Virus record (IMG/VR): IMGVR_UViG_3300037245_001069
Coordinates: 1 to 60,408 of that record
DNA: 60,408 nt
Direction: 5' to 3' (one strand)
Source: a virus
Numbering within the stretch: the stretch's first letter is position 1; every line of letters begins with the position of its first letter. A model generated the notes under the pieces. The model was not told the origin of the DNA. It was given only the letters and a program-made list of their open reading frames with translations, and ran no database searches. Shown piece after piece: positions 45,833 to 56,018 of the stretch. Position numbers and translations under genes: made by a program.

Positions 45833-45835
45833 GAG

Positions 45836-46699
45836 ATGACATGTGTAAATAATACAGGAAACGTAGGAAGTTTGTATTGCGCCAATGGGTCAATTTTCGG
45901 TAAACCATCCGGAATAATTTTAGCCCAAAGTTCGTTCTCACAAGTTGCTGCTAATTTCCTTTTGCAAGAACAATGGGTTGATGCGGTTCAGGCTGAAAAT
46001 GTTTTCCCAATTATCGAAATGAAGAATTTCGAAGAGGACAGTACTGACGTAACATACCATGAGTATGCCAATGAGGACAGAAAGTTGACCTCGCAAGGCA
46101 AATACCGCGTAACAGCGTGGTTCGACCTGACAGAGTGCCAAAAGAAGCAACTGAATCAATTTAGAGGGTTCTCAGGATTGATTTACTTCATTTACGGCAA
46201 TGTGGTACGTGGGCGTTCTATTGATGCAGGGGTTACTATCGTAGGAATGCGAGTGAATGACCTCAATGTAAGAAAGTCAACTTTCCCATTAATGGACGGA
46301 ACACCTGAAATGGTTGCAGTTGATATTTCGTTGAAAGATGAAGCTGATGCAAACATTTATGACTATTCAAGGCTACTGGATTGGGATGTTGGATCATTAG
46401 ATTCGCTTACTGACGTTAATTTAGCACAAGTAGGTGCTGCATCTGCTACTGAGGTAGTAGTTAGCGTTACAGGAGACTGTTACGGTGCTACTTATCCAAT
46501 ATCGGGATTAGTTATTGCTGACTTTGCGATTACAGGAACAGGAACATTAAGTTCACTTACTGAGGTAACTCCAGGTAATTATACAATAGTTACATCTGGA
46601 TTGATTACTTCGGACTCAATTGACCTCGTTGCGCCAAGTGCGTTAGACGGTGACTTATTGATTAAGTCTGCGGGACCGGTCATAGTTACGGTGACATAA
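45836..46699 (+). CDS. major tail tube-like protein
   Basis: 287 residues. The N-terminal 190 carry tail-tube-type strands (DAGVTIVGMRVNDLNVRKST). The last 90 or so (VVVSVTGDCYGATYPISGL onward) look like a separate beta-sandwich domain, as often decorates tail tubes. A strong terminator follows, which suits an abundant product. Confidence 0.65.
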   Translation: MTCVNNTGNVGSLYCANGSIFGKPSGIILAQSSFSQVAANFLLQEQWVDAVQAENVFPIIEMKNFEEDSTDVTYHEYANEDRKLTSQGKYRVTAWFDLTECQKKQLNQFRGFSGLIYFIYGNVVRGRSIDAGVTIVGMRVNDLNVRKSTFPLMDGTPEMVAVDISLKDEADANIYDYSRLLDWDVGSLDSLTDVNLAQVGAASATEVVVSVTGDCYGATYPISGLVIADFAITGTGTLSSLTEVTPGNYTIVTSGLITSDSIDLVAPSALDGDLLIKSAGPVIVTVT

Positions 46700-46714
46700 A
46701 CCTTAAAAATTAAC

Positions 46715-46740
46715 GAGGGTGCTAGGCACCCTCTTTTTTT
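46715..46740 (+). terminator. strong intrinsic terminator after tail tube gene
   Basis: A perfect 8-bp stem, GAGGGTGC / GCACCCTC, loop TAG, followed by seven T. No promoter follows, so downstream tail genes probably rely on read-through, lowering their level relative to tail tube. Confidence 0.9.
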
Positions 46741-46748
46741 AAACTATC

Positions 46749-47204
46749 ATGGCGACACTTGTTGAAGTTCAAAATAATTTACTCACTGTAGATATCTGGG
46801 GAATAATCAAAGGTATCCTTATTGAATTGTCGGGTAATATTATTGAGATGAACAAGCGTCAATTAATAGAAGGTAAAATGGCTGATGGCAGTGGAACACC
46901 TCAGCATACTGGTAGTCCACGCTCAGAGGCTTATGTACTTGGGAAGATTGCAGATGGAATATATGATTCATCAATTTTCCCACACTATAATTATTTTAAC
47001 GAAGGTGATTTCTTCTTAGGTTTTGTTGCTAAGATGCAAACTGACTTCATGGAGATAACATCTACTGACGACAAAGGGGGCGAACTTGTTACTGAATTTG
47101 GTGGAGCAAGTGTTTTTGGGCTTACCGATGAAAATTTAGATTTCCTGATAAAAATGATAATACCAACATTGAATCAGAGAATAAGAGAGAAACTAAAAAT
47201 TTAA
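46749..47204 (+). CDS. unknown tail-region protein
   Basis: 151 residues. GIIKGILIELSGNIIEMNKR and FGLTDENLDFLIKMIIPTLN; lies between tail tube and chaperones. Possibly a neck or tail completion factor; no motif seen. Confidence 0.6.
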   Translation: MATLVEVQNNLLTVDIWGIIKGILIELSGNIIEMNKRQLIEGKMADGSGTPQHTGSPRSEAYVLGKIADGIYDSSIFPHYNYFNEGDFFLGFVAKMQTDFMEITSTDDKGGELVTEFGGASVFGLTDENLDFLIKMIIPTLNQRIREKLKI

Positions 47205-47207
47205 GTT

Positions 47208-47522
47208 ATGGCTTGTAATTGTAATGCCGCACAGAAAAAAGACCTGAATTACATTAGAATTATGGCAGGTCATTTCTCAAAAATAGTAGAAAAGAATGTT
47301 CAAATTTATCACTACACACTTCGAGGTATTGGAAAAGTTTACGACTTTGAGGAAGAACAGGAAGGACGACCTCAGATTGTCGAAATTATTAAGTTTCGAG
47401 CAAATAAAAGCAAAAACGTTCTACGAAATACTAGGGTCGGGGAATCTGGTGCCACTTCAAAAGAAGTTGTCAAAACTGAGCCTGTTGTTAAAAAGAAACG
47501 CAGGAGAAAGTCTACTGAATAA
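47208..47522 (+). CDS. tail assembly chaperone G-like
   Basis: 104 residues, ending in a basic tail (VVKKKRRRKSTE). It lies directly upstream of an overlapping longer frame and the tape measure, as gpG does in lambda-like phages. A shift near AAAAAGAAAC (47490) or CGCAGGAGA could produce a G-T fusion. The chaperone would coat the tape measure before tail assembly. Confidence 0.6.
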   Translation: MACNCNAAQKKDLNYIRIMAGHFSKIVEKNVQIYHYTLRGIGKVYDFEEEQEGRPQIVEIIKFRANKSKNVLRNTRVGESGATSKEVVKTEPVVKKKRRRKSTE

Positions 47523-47949
47523 AAGGTGGTACGACATTCTTGAAATGTATTATCAAAAGACAGATCCATCGAGGTTACCTATTATAATACAAGACATGGT
47601 TCGCTCTGCTGAAATGCAGAATGAGATGACAGGGATTGAAGCTGCCGAGACTATGGTTGATTATTTAGGGATGAAGAAGGAGGGATTGGAGACATTAAAG
47701 GTGTTTGGCATAACCGGAAATATCAAGCAGAGAATAAGTCAGCGAAGAACAAAGTTTATGATGTACGCAGCAAAGCAAGCTGCAAAGGCTCAGAAAACAA
47801 CTAATTCAGACTATTACGATTTACTAGGAGAAGCATCAAGTCAAACTGGAAGAAACTTAAACGATGAAATGTTATTGGTTGAATGGATTGGAATACTCAA
47901 TCAGCTAAAAAGGAAGAACGCAGCTCAACAGAAAATAAATAAAAAGTAA
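47485..47949 (+). CDS. tail assembly chaperone T-like (second frame)
   Basis: The reading frame is open from at least 47296, but the unique part follows 47485. The sequence NKRWYDILEMYYQKTDPSRL, then GIEAAETMVDYLGMKKEGLE and a basic helical end. The frame is +1 (or -2) from the G-like gene, not the lambda -1. It could be reached by frameshift, or by a start at TTG 47485 or ATG 47542. Its stop touches the tape measure start (TAATG). Confidence 0.55.
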   Translation: MLKRNAGESLLNKRWYDILEMYYQKTDPSRLPIIIQDMVRSAEMQNEMTGIEAAETMVDYLGMKKEGLETLKVFGITGNIKQRISQRRTKFMMYAAKQAAKAQKTTNSDYYDLLGEASSQTGRNLNDEMLLVEWIGILNQLKRKNAAQQKINKK

Positions 47950-50900
47950 TGGCATCAGGAAGAATAGAAAAGAATGATATTATCACCCAAGCGGCAATAA
48001 ATACTGTTGCTGAATTGGCGGCTGAAATTGCTAAAGTTGCCAAAGAGACTGAGGAATTAAAAACTATTCTAAAGGATGCTAAATCATTAGGTGCGGTTGC
48101 CGATGCTACTAAGAAAACTACTAAGAACACAGAAAAACTAACTACTGCTACTAAGGAATTCCAATCAATAATAGGATTAGGCAAGCAAAAACTAAAGGCA
48201 GAAACAGACCAAAGAGTGACGGCGGCAAAAAAAGTTGCTGATGCCGACAAAAAGGCTACTGATGCTAAAAAGAAAAATACAAAAGAATGGATTGCCGCCG
48301 CGAAACGTGTATCAGTATTTGAAAAGAAAGCAGCAAGAGAAAAATTAGCATCAGACAAAAAGATAGCAACAGGCATTAAACTTAAAATAGCAATACAAAA
48401 AATAGACAAGGGATCGATAGATAGGCTAAGGGCAGCTAATAAAATATTAGCAAACAGGATGAAGGAGTTAAATGTATTGATTCCTATACAAAGGAAGCAA
48501 TATGACCGTCTTGCTGATTCGATGCAAAGAAACAGCAACAAGATAAGGGAGATGAATATTGCCACCAAAAAGCAATCATCTAGGTTTGGTGCAATGATGA
48601 AATCAGTGGCTAGGGCTGCGTTAATGTATATCGGGATAACTAAGGTTATAAGTTTTTTCACAACAACACTTTTTAACTTAACAAAGAAATTAAGTGCATT
48701 GGAGTTTGCGATGAAAACAGTGATAAGGGATTCCAATGAATTATTAGTTACTCAGCGTTTTCTATCACAAACAGCAGCAAACTATGGGCAAGACATTGTT
48801 GCTCTTACTGAAAGATATATAAAGTTTCGAGCAGCAGCACAGCAATCTAATCTTACATCAGTAGAGACAATGGATATTTTTGATTCAATGGCTAAAGCTG
48901 CGGGTGTATTAGGATTAAAAACAGACGAGGTAAATGGTGTTTTCCTTGCGCTTGAACAAATGATCTCAAAGGGAAAAGTCACAACTGAAGAATTACGTAG
49001 ACAATTAGGTGAAAGACTTCCAGGAGCAATGGGTATTATGGCCGACTCGATTGGTGTCACTATATCTGAATTAGACAAGATGCTAAAGGCAGGAACGGTA
49101 TTGTCAGCAGAAGTATTACCAAACTTTGCAAAAGCAGTTGAAATAGCCTATGGAATTGAGACGATAACAAAAATAGAAAATCTTATTGCCGTGCAGGGTA
49201 GATTAACTACATCATGGAAAGAGTTTGTTGACGAATTAAGTGCTGACAGTACGTATATATCAGCAATAAAAAATTGGTCAAATATGTTTAACCGATTTAG
49301 AATTGTATGGGACGATAATTCAAGGTTGCTTGAAAAATATCAACTAATGACAACAAAGACAGGGAAGGCGGTTAATTCTTTTGTTGAAGAGGCTGATAAA
49401 ATGAAATTTTCTCAGTTGGATAATGCCGATACCGCCGATGCGTTTATAAAAAAATTAGATGAAGAGGGGTTAACATTAGAACACGCAACAAAGGTATGGA
49501 ATGAATACTTTGAAGTAAGGGAGGCTACGTCAAAATTAGACATAAATAAATTTGAGCTTCCAAAGGCTTTTGATTTTGGAGATGCAAAGTCAGTCTTAGA
49601 TACAGCAGAAGAGGATCTTGATTCTTTTGGCAAATTAGCGAAGGGTTCATTACGAGATGCTTTTGTTTTAGACTCAAATGTTCTTACAATGGGGTTTGAG
49701 TCCTATAAAAAATATCTACAAAGTCTAGTAGGTGCGGCAAGGGATGAAACGTCAAAAGCAAAAGAATCACTTGATTTATTTGGTGCGGCAAAAATGACAT
49801 TATCGGAGCTAGATGATAAACTTGCTAATACAACGGACGAGAATGAAAAAAAGAGATTAAGGGATTTATTTAAAAACGAAAACAATAAAAATAGAATATT
49901 ATTCCAAAATGCAGAAAATAGGTTGGCGTTTGAAATTGAAATAAACAATAGGCTTGCAGACTTAAATAAAGGTAAAAAATCAAAAGGTGGCAAAGATGAA
50001 ACGCTTACCTTATTGAAGTCAAGGCAAGCTCTCGAATTAGAACAGCTTAAATTATTTCTAAAAGAAAAGCTACTTGCATTTGAAGGCTCGGATGATGAAT
50101 TAAAGCAACAGCAGTTTGATGCAGGAAGGGAAATTATCGTTCAAAGATTAGAAGATTTAGAAGAGCAGAGAACCGCTGTCGGGGCAATGACTAAAAAAGA
50201 ATTAGCCGATGCATCACTTTCTGACGTAGAAAGAGCTAATATTAAAACAAAAACGAGCAATACCCTATTGGATATTGAAAAGGAATATACTATACTAGAA
50301 AGGGAAATAATCGAAAATGCTATTGCATGGAAAAAGAATGCGTGGAAGGATGAGAGTAAGGATGCCGAAGCTATTCGGAATGAAAGATTAGACGCAATAT
50401 TCACCAATGCAAATAAACTAAAGGCGAAGGCAGCAGAGGATGCTAATAACGATTTCTTAGACACTAAGAGGAGAGGAAAGGATAAGATTAGGACTATGTG
50501 GGGATTAGCTGTCGCTCAGTTATCAATAGAGCATGCAACTGCTATTGAAATACAAAAATTATACGAGGAGAATACTGCGGCTTGGCTAGAGCAGGAAGAT
50601 ATAAAAGATAATTTAAGGAGGGTATTAGCAGAAAAAGCAATTTCATTCGAGAAGAAATTAAGTGATGAAAAAATAAATGAACTTAAAAGGGTTCTTGATT
50701 TTGCAAATGAATCAGTAAATGCCGCATTTAATATCCAGCAGCAATTCTCAGACAACCAATTAGAACGTGCCAGAAACAGATTCGAAAGAGAAACACAATT
50801 AGCCGGAGATTCAGAAGCAGCTAAATTGGTAGCCAAACGTAAATTTGAAAAAGAAGAAAGAGTAATTGCAAAACGTCAAGCCAAAGCAGCAAAAGCACAG

Positions 50901-51419
50901 GCAGCTTTCAATATTGGATTAAGTACAGCACAGGCGATAATAGGTATTTGGGCTCAGGTGCCTAAATTTGACTTTGGTATTTCAGCAGGAATATTAACCG
51001 GAGTAGTTGGGGCTATTGGAGCAGCACAATTAGCAGCAGTATTAGCGAAGCCACTTCCATTCTTCGCTGAAGGTGTTAAGAACTTTGAGGGTGGCCCTGC
51101 AATAGTAGGAGATAAAAAAGGAAACCCAACAAAAGCAGGTGGTTCAGAATTAGGAATATTACCAGGAGGTCAAATGTTTATGACTCCAAGTACTCCTACT
51201 GTAATGAATTTACCTGCCAGAACAGATATTATTCCGAATGACATGGTTGCAAGTACATTGGCAAATGAAGCCATGACAAGCACTTACAACATGATTGATA
51301 TGTCATCTACGAACAGCCATTTAAAGAGGATAGACAAGAATACGAGCGAATCAACAACATACGAAGGAAATTATAAAATAGTGCGGAGAAAAGGCTTCGT
51401 TGGACGTTACAGGATATGA
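47949..51419 (+). CDS. tail tape measure protein
   Basis: 1156 residues. Coiled coil at the N-terminus (about 1-215, Lys/Ala-rich), then the conserved tape measure domain FAMKTVIRDSNELLVTQRFL, YGQDIVALTERYIKFRAAAQ, VTTEELRRQLGERLPGAMGI. More coiled coil (about 680-1000) follows, and a hydrophobic segment near 1000-1060 (GILTGVVGAIGAAQLAAVLA). It sets tail length; at about 0.15 nm per residue this predicts a tail near 170 nm. Long for a 60-kb siphovirus but plausible. Confidence 0.92.
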   Translation: MASGRIEKNDIITQAAINTVAELAAEIAKVAKETEELKTILKDAKSLGAVADATKKTTKNTEKLTTATKEFQSIIGLGKQKLKAETDQRVTAAKKVADADKKATDAKKKNTKEWIAAAKRVSVFEKKAAREKLASDKKIATGIKLKIAIQKIDKGSIDRLRAANKILANRMKELNVLIPIQRKQYDRLADSMQRNSNKIREMNIATKKQSSRFGAMMKSVARAALMYIGITKVISFFTTTLFNLTKKLSALEFAMKTVIRDSNELLVTQRFLSQTAANYGQDIVALTERYIKFRAAAQQSNLTSVETMDIFDSMAKAAGVLGLKTDEVNGVFLALEQMISKGKVTTEELRRQLGERLPGAMGIMADSIGVTISELDKMLKAGTVLSAEVLPNFAKAVEIAYGIETITKIENLIAVQGRLTTSWKEFVDELSADSTYISAIKNWSNMFNRFRIVWDDNSRLLEKYQLMTTKTGKAVNSFVEEADKMKFSQLDNADTADAFIKKLDEEGLTLEHATKVWNEYFEVREATSKLDINKFELPKAFDFGDAKSVLDTAEEDLDSFGKLAKGSLRDAFVLDSNVLTMGFESYKKYLQSLVGAARDETSKAKESLDLFGAAKMTLSELDDKLANTTDENEKKRLRDLFKNENNKNRILFQNAENRLAFEIEINNRLADLNKGKKSKGGKDETLTLLKSRQALELEQLKLFLKEKLLAFEGSDDELKQQQFDAGREIIVQRLEDLEEQRTAVGAMTKKELADASLSDVERANIKTKTSNTLLDIEKEYTILEREIIENAIAWKKNAWKDESKDAEAIRNERLDAIFTNANKLKAKAAEDANNDFLDTKRRGKDKIRTMWGLAVAQLSIEHATAIEIQKLYEENTAAWLEQEDIKDNLRRVLAEKAISFEKKLSDEKINELKRVLDFANESVNAAFNIQQQFSDNQLERARNRFERETQLAGDSEAAKLVAKRKFEKEERVIAKRQAKAAKAQAAFNIGLSTAQAIIGIWAQVPKFDFGISAGILTGVVGAIGAAQLAAVLAKPLPFFAEGVKNFEGGPAIVGDKKGNPTKAGGSELGILPGGQMFMTPSTPTVMNLPARTDIIPNDMVASTLANEAMTSTYNMIDMSSTNSHLKRIDKNTSESTTYEGNYKIVRRKGFVGRYRI

Positions 51420-52933
51420 TATATAGCTATAACACATTAGGATTTTACGAAACTAAAGGAAATCGTCAATATGACAATACCGGAAATATTCGAGTATTGC
51501 ATCATTTTGAAACGAATAAGATTCCGGCATTTCAAGTAATTGTATTGGGAACTATCATTTCTGCCAGTTATAAGTTATTTGATATTGATGACGTACAAAT
51601 AGCAACCGGTTCCGTGGCTGTTGAGAATGCAGTCAGAGAAGATTCAACTGTTTATAGCAGATTGATATTTCTTGGCACCACTTTAGCGAGTAAGGATGAT
51701 GGTTTCTATTATATGGAGATTACCTATACTAATAGTGGTTCTTATTCTGGATATTCAGCTTTAGGTCAAACTTCAAGAGATTGGATAGGCATGACTTCTG
51801 CTCCAAATGGAAATGTATATGCTACTGTAGATGGTGGCGACATTTACATGCAGACTGGCGGTACAGGTAATTTTATAGCATTATCCCAGACTTCAAGAGA
51901 TTGGAGGCAAATAGCAGCAGCCCCGAATGGTAATATTTATGCCGTTGTGTCGAGTGGAGATATTTACATGCAGACCGGAGGTACTGGAAACTTCATAGCA
52001 CTATCTCAGTCTACAAGAAACTGGTACGGAATAACCGTAGCCGCCAATGGGAATGCTTATGCTAGTGTCAATACCGGAGATATTTATATGCAAACTGGCG
52101 GTACAGGGGCTTTCGTTGCACTATCTCAAACTACAAGGTTATGGAGAGGGATGACAGTCGCTAATGGTAATGTATATGCGTGTACGACTCTTGGTGATAT
52201 TTATATGCAGACTGGTGGTGCCGATGATTTTGAGGCACTACTTCAAACTACAAGATTGTGGCATGGCATGGCAGCAGCGTCAAACGGAGATGTTTATGCT
52301 ATTGTTCTTGGCGGTGAAACATACGTTCAGAGGAATGGTACAGGGCAATTTGTTTCAATCGATGATCAAACAGAATTATGGAGAGATATAACTGTAGATG
52401 CAGATGATAGTATTTATTCATGTGTTTATGGAGAAGATATTTACGAACAAACATTATCCGCAGGAGGTGATAATTTAGCATACACCGATGTATTTTGTTG
52501 GCAAACTGATGTTTCAGAATACCTTAAAATTGAAGCCACCACTTCAAATATGGTTATCGGTGGATTCGAGATGAACATGACAGGCTTCACTTATTTGGTT
52601 TATTTGGAGGTTAAGGAAAATGGGTTTACTGAGGAATATCCCATAGAAGAAGAAGGCAAGTCTAAAACTTTCGGTGATGTAGGTTATTTCACTTCACGAA
52701 ATCATGAGCAACAGTTTGAAATTACCGGATATCGGAAAACGTTAGGATTCTTAGCTGGACTCAGAACAGTACACACAAACGGTACAGTGACCTTAACTTA
52801 CAAGAATGATATCAGCGAAATATACGACATTGAATCGCCGGATGCGGCACAGAGTTACACTTATAGCGACATCCTTATTATAAATTGGAAGTTTAAATTG
52901 GTTGATTATTTACAAACTACCAATAAAGTATAG
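51416..52933 (+). CDS. distal tail-like protein with inserted six-repeat beta-propeller
   Basis: 505 residues. N-terminal 110 and C-terminal 150 residues look like a phage tail protein. In between (about 114-353) are six repeats of about 40 residues, pattern ALxQTxRxWxGMxxAxNGxVYAxVxxGDIYMQTGGTGxF. Kelch/tachylectin-like repeats of this kind form a beta-propeller that can bind glycans. It overlaps the tape measure gene by 4 bases. Likely a tail-tip part with a receptor-binding insertion. Confidence 0.7.
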   Translation: MIYSYNTLGFYETKGNRQYDNTGNIRVLHHFETNKIPAFQVIVLGTIISASYKLFDIDDVQIATGSVAVENAVREDSTVYSRLIFLGTTLASKDDGFYYMEITYTNSGSYSGYSALGQTSRDWIGMTSAPNGNVYATVDGGDIYMQTGGTGNFIALSQTSRDWRQIAAAPNGNIYAVVSSGDIYMQTGGTGNFIALSQSTRNWYGITVAANGNAYASVNTGDIYMQTGGTGAFVALSQTTRLWRGMTVANGNVYACTTLGDIYMQTGGADDFEALLQTTRLWHGMAAASNGDVYAIVLGGETYVQRNGTGQFVSIDDQTELWRDITVDADDSIYSCVYGEDIYEQTLSAGGDNLAYTDVFCWQTDVSEYLKIEATTSNMVIGGFEMNMTGFTYLVYLEVKENGFTEEYPIEEEGKSKTFGDVGYFTSRNHEQQFEITGYRKTLGFLAGLRTVHTNGTVTLTYKNDISEIYDIESPDAAQSYTYSDILIINWKFKLVDYLQTTNKV

Positions 52934-52943
52934 ATTTTATCTA

Positions 52944-52951
52944 TAACTTTG
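52944..52951 (+). promoter_or_regulatory. candidate -7 box before tail tip gene
   Basis: TAACTTTG, identical to the structural promoter at 36965, 13 bases before the ATG at 52965. No TTG at the usual -33 distance. Confidence 0.4.
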
Positions 52952-52964
52952 TGAAAATTGATAA

Positions 52965-55601
52965 ATGAGGTTTAATACCAGATATAAAGTTTTCTTAGAT
53001 TGGTCTATTCCGAAAGATACGGCATGGAATGATGATACTAATGCCAATTGGGTAGAAGTGTTTCCTGATATTGAACCATTTAAAAAAGCTCCATTTAATA
53101 AAGAGATGTTTTCTCGATATAAGTGGGGCCAAGTTACTTTTAAAAACAATCCAAATCTTTATGGGTATGCAGCCGAAACTTACAATATTATTGCAAATGC
53201 CGCTATCGACCAAGAAATAAGAATCAAAGTTACACTTCCAGAAAGTCTTGTTGATCCTGATTCCTCAAATGTAATCAGAGGTTATTTCGGAACAAATGAT
53301 TGTGAATTTGATGAGGACAAAGGAATAATTGTAGCTACCCCGACCATATTAGACCAATATACTGACCTTGTTGAGAATTGGGAGACTGAAGTGGTAATAT
53401 TTGGGGAAACAAATACAACTAAATCATCATGGGTACTAAACAATGATTTTCCTACAGAAGATATAGGCTATCCTCACAGTTGGCCTTTGATGTTGACACA
53501 ATCAACTATTCCAGAGGCAATGTCTGTATTCAATATGATTGCATTAAACGTGGATGGAGCGATACTGAGATATGCAATAAAAAAGTATAGTATATCTATG
53601 AATCTATTTATAGATGCAGATATTGGAGGCGATGGATTGTTGCCAAATATAGTTGATTTAAGGGTAGATATTTATGATGAATACGACCAATTATATCAGT
53701 CAGTACCCATAGAAAATTTAGTAGTGTCACCGGAAGGAGGCACTGTATCCAAGTCTTACGATATAGATTTTGATGTATTACAAGGGCATTATGTTAGAGT
53801 AATTGCAGCCCCTATATCTATATCGAACATAACGTATAATGACATAAAAGTAAACGCTATCGTTGTAACGTTTGTGCAAGAAACCACTGATGTAACCGTA
53901 GATATTCAAGAATCAAGCCTAAAGACATATAAAATATGGACAGAGATTGCGATGGGAGGAACAGATCGTATTGACAGAGATGATTACGACTCTACGATAC
54001 CTACATTAGCGGCTTATTTTAATGCAAACGGATCACCAAAAGATACATTGCTGAACGCAAATTTATTTGCCCCATCAAGTACGCTTGCCAATATCGATTC
54101 AAGCATAGTAGTAGAACTTGGGATAGAAGTACTTCCGATAAGCGGGCTTTACATGGGGGAAGAAAACGACATAGGTAAGGTTTTGGAGCCTTATGGCTTT
54201 GAGCTTTCATCAGTCGAAGTATATTCTCATTTTTATACTTCAGGATGGTTTAATACATTGGAGAGAGCGAGAACTTACGCCCTTTGTAGTTATTCCAGAT
54301 TCGAACAATATCTACCACAAGGAGATATACCGTCAGGGTGGACAGACACAGGTTATGATAATGATAATGGCGAAAGGCTTTGGATTAAAAAACCTTTTGA
54401 TGGAACGATAGATGAGTGGAGTCTTGGCGATATAGATAACGAAGGCGGTACGAACGCGAGCATAGAGTGGAATTCAAGATTAAGGTCAACAAAGACATAC
54501 CCATCTTCAGGAGATTCGGTAATATTAAGAACAAGGGATTTTAAAGAAATAGCGAAAACGGTATTTAACGGTACATTTTTATCATTGGTAAACGATGAAA
54601 TAAATTCAGTATTCTTTTGGAATGATGATGATTCTGCCATTCCTCCGGTTGCATCAAATGTAAATTACGCATATCCTGAAGGAACAGAAAATTGGTTAAA
54701 TAAAATTGCAGTCGCTCATACTTATCAATTGATGGATATAAATCCTGAGTCTGAAGATTCAATTCTAAAAATTAGCTTCAAGGATTTCATGGCTGATTTA
54801 AAAGCCTTATTTAACGATCAGATATTTTGGTGGATAAGCACGGATGGAGTTTTACATATTGAGCACTTGAAATACATCGATGCAGCGAAATTGATTTTAG
54901 ATTTAACGAAAGAAGCAATCCCGAATACCATATACCTAAATAATAAAGAATTACTAAGCGAGAGTTCGGCATGGAAGTATGACAAGTCAGAAATGTTCTC
55001 CCTAGTTAATTTCCAGATAGCTAATTCAGGCAATAAAGATTTTAACGACAATAATATCACTTACGACAAGATAGTATCTAATAAACGAAATGAGGATATC
55101 AGAGACACATTGGCAACCAAGAAAATAACAACGGATGTAAGATACTGCATTGAAAACCCTTCTGATTTAGAAAATGGAATGATTCTTTTAAATCACGATT
55201 CAAATTTCAATACAGTAGTTGCGAATGTGCCTATTTCAAATACCGCATTTGAGAATGGAAATATCGCTTTAAGTAATATTTTAAACAGGTATAAATACGA
55301 AGGAATTTTTCTTAACGGTAAGATAAATGATATCCCGGTTGCGTTTGATGTAACCACAAGAACAAGAGTTGGCAAAGAAATTACCATAAAAGGAATTTAC
55401 GATTACGAATATTTTAAAAGCAAACTAGGAGTTGGCAGAATTGAATCACTAACACACGACTTGGACAAGGAAGAAACATCCATGCCTTTGCGTTATAGAT
55501 TTGGTTCAGGCACAGTATCAGACACATTTACCTTAATGGTAAGCGAGGTTGGAGATTTTGTTGGAGCAGAAGATGTAGAATTTGATTTCGGAACAATATG
55601 A
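52965..55601 (+). CDS. tail tip / tail-associated protein
   Basis: 878 residues. WNDDTNANWVEVFPDIEPFK and FSRYKWGQVTFKNNPNLYGY near the start, and long beta-rich parts, fit a large baseplate or tip protein following the distal tail gene. Residues about 640-760 (ISTDGVLHIEHLKYIDAAKL) resemble the hub-like Tal fold. No enzyme motif. Confidence 0.65.
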   Translation: MRFNTRYKVFLDWSIPKDTAWNDDTNANWVEVFPDIEPFKKAPFNKEMFSRYKWGQVTFKNNPNLYGYAAETYNIIANAAIDQEIRIKVTLPESLVDPDSSNVIRGYFGTNDCEFDEDKGIIVATPTILDQYTDLVENWETEVVIFGETNTTKSSWVLNNDFPTEDIGYPHSWPLMLTQSTIPEAMSVFNMIALNVDGAILRYAIKKYSISMNLFIDADIGGDGLLPNIVDLRVDIYDEYDQLYQSVPIENLVVSPEGGTVSKSYDIDFDVLQGHYVRVIAAPISISNITYNDIKVNAIVVTFVQETTDVTVDIQESSLKTYKIWTEIAMGGTDRIDRDDYDSTIPTLAAYFNANGSPKDTLLNANLFAPSSTLANIDSSIVVELGIEVLPISGLYMGEENDIGKVLEPYGFELSSVEVYSHFYTSGWFNTLERARTYALCSYSRFEQYLPQGDIPSGWTDTGYDNDNGERLWIKKPFDGTIDEWSLGDIDNEGGTNASIEWNSRLRSTKTYPSSGDSVILRTRDFKEIAKTVFNGTFLSLVNDEINSVFFWNDDDSAIPPVASNVNYAYPEGTENWLNKIAVAHTYQLMDINPESEDSILKISFKDFMADLKALFNDQIFWWISTDGVLHIEHLKYIDAAKLILDLTKEAIPNTIYLNNKELLSESSAWKYDKSEMFSLVNFQIANSGNKDFNDNNITYDKIVSNKRNEDIRDTLATKKITTDVRYCIENPSDLENGMILLNHDSNFNTVVANVPISNTAFENGNIALSNILNRYKYEGIFLNGKINDIPVAFDVTTRTRVGKEITIKGIYDYEYFKSKLGVGRIESLTHDLDKEETSMPLRYRFGSGTVSDTFTLMVSEVGDFVGAEDVEFDFGTI

Positions 55602-55611
55602 CACTAATAAT

Positions 55612-56010
55612 ATGGCACAGAAAAGAATAAGAGCATTAACCACTTACGTATCGGGAGCAGTAGCACTTAGTTCGCTGTATATTCCGGTAGATAGTGTTAA
55701 TTTCGGTAGTGAGCCGTTTAAGGTTGCTCTAGAAGATTTGATCGAAGATGATCATCCCGAAAAAGGAAGGCTATCAGGACTAGGTTCACGTAGTGTTTCC
55801 GTTACATTTGACGCTGCATACGCATCTGTACCGATAGGACAAGAACCTCAAGTATACAGGGTGGCTCAAATGCCAAGCGGAACATGGAGAAGAGAAGAAG
55901 TATCGTGGGGGTTTGACGATGCAAGTCAGCCTACGATAAGTGGATTCGCCTTGACCATAAATGCGAGCGAGTCATTAACAGGAGTTATTGTTGAATGGGA
56001 CTATAAATAA
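55612..56010 (+). CDS. small tail protein
   Basis: 132 residues from the ATG at 55612 (MAQKRIRALTTYVSGAVALS). An ATG at 55582 lies in the previous gene. Beta-rich (GLGSRSVSVTFDAAYASVPI). It lies between tip and fibre genes; probably a fibre-attachment or tail-tip part. Confidence 0.6.
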   Translation: MAQKRIRALTTYVSGAVALSSLYIPVDSVNFGSEPFKVALEDLIEDDHPEKGRLSGLGSRSVSVTFDAAYASVPIGQEPQVYRVAQMPSGTWRREEVSWGFDDASQPTISGFALTINASESLTGVIVEWDYK

Positions 56011-56018
56011 TTAAAGAT

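Noticed and set aside
47897-48736. 279-aa minus-strand frame opposite the tape measure start
   Set aside because: Antisense of Lys/Ala-rich coiled coil gives Phe/Ala/Ser-rich hydrophobic shadows; several occur along the tape measure.
51755-52475. CRISPR-like or intergenic tandem repeat
   Set aside because: The repeated DNA is in frame and codes the 40-residue propeller repeats of the tail protein.
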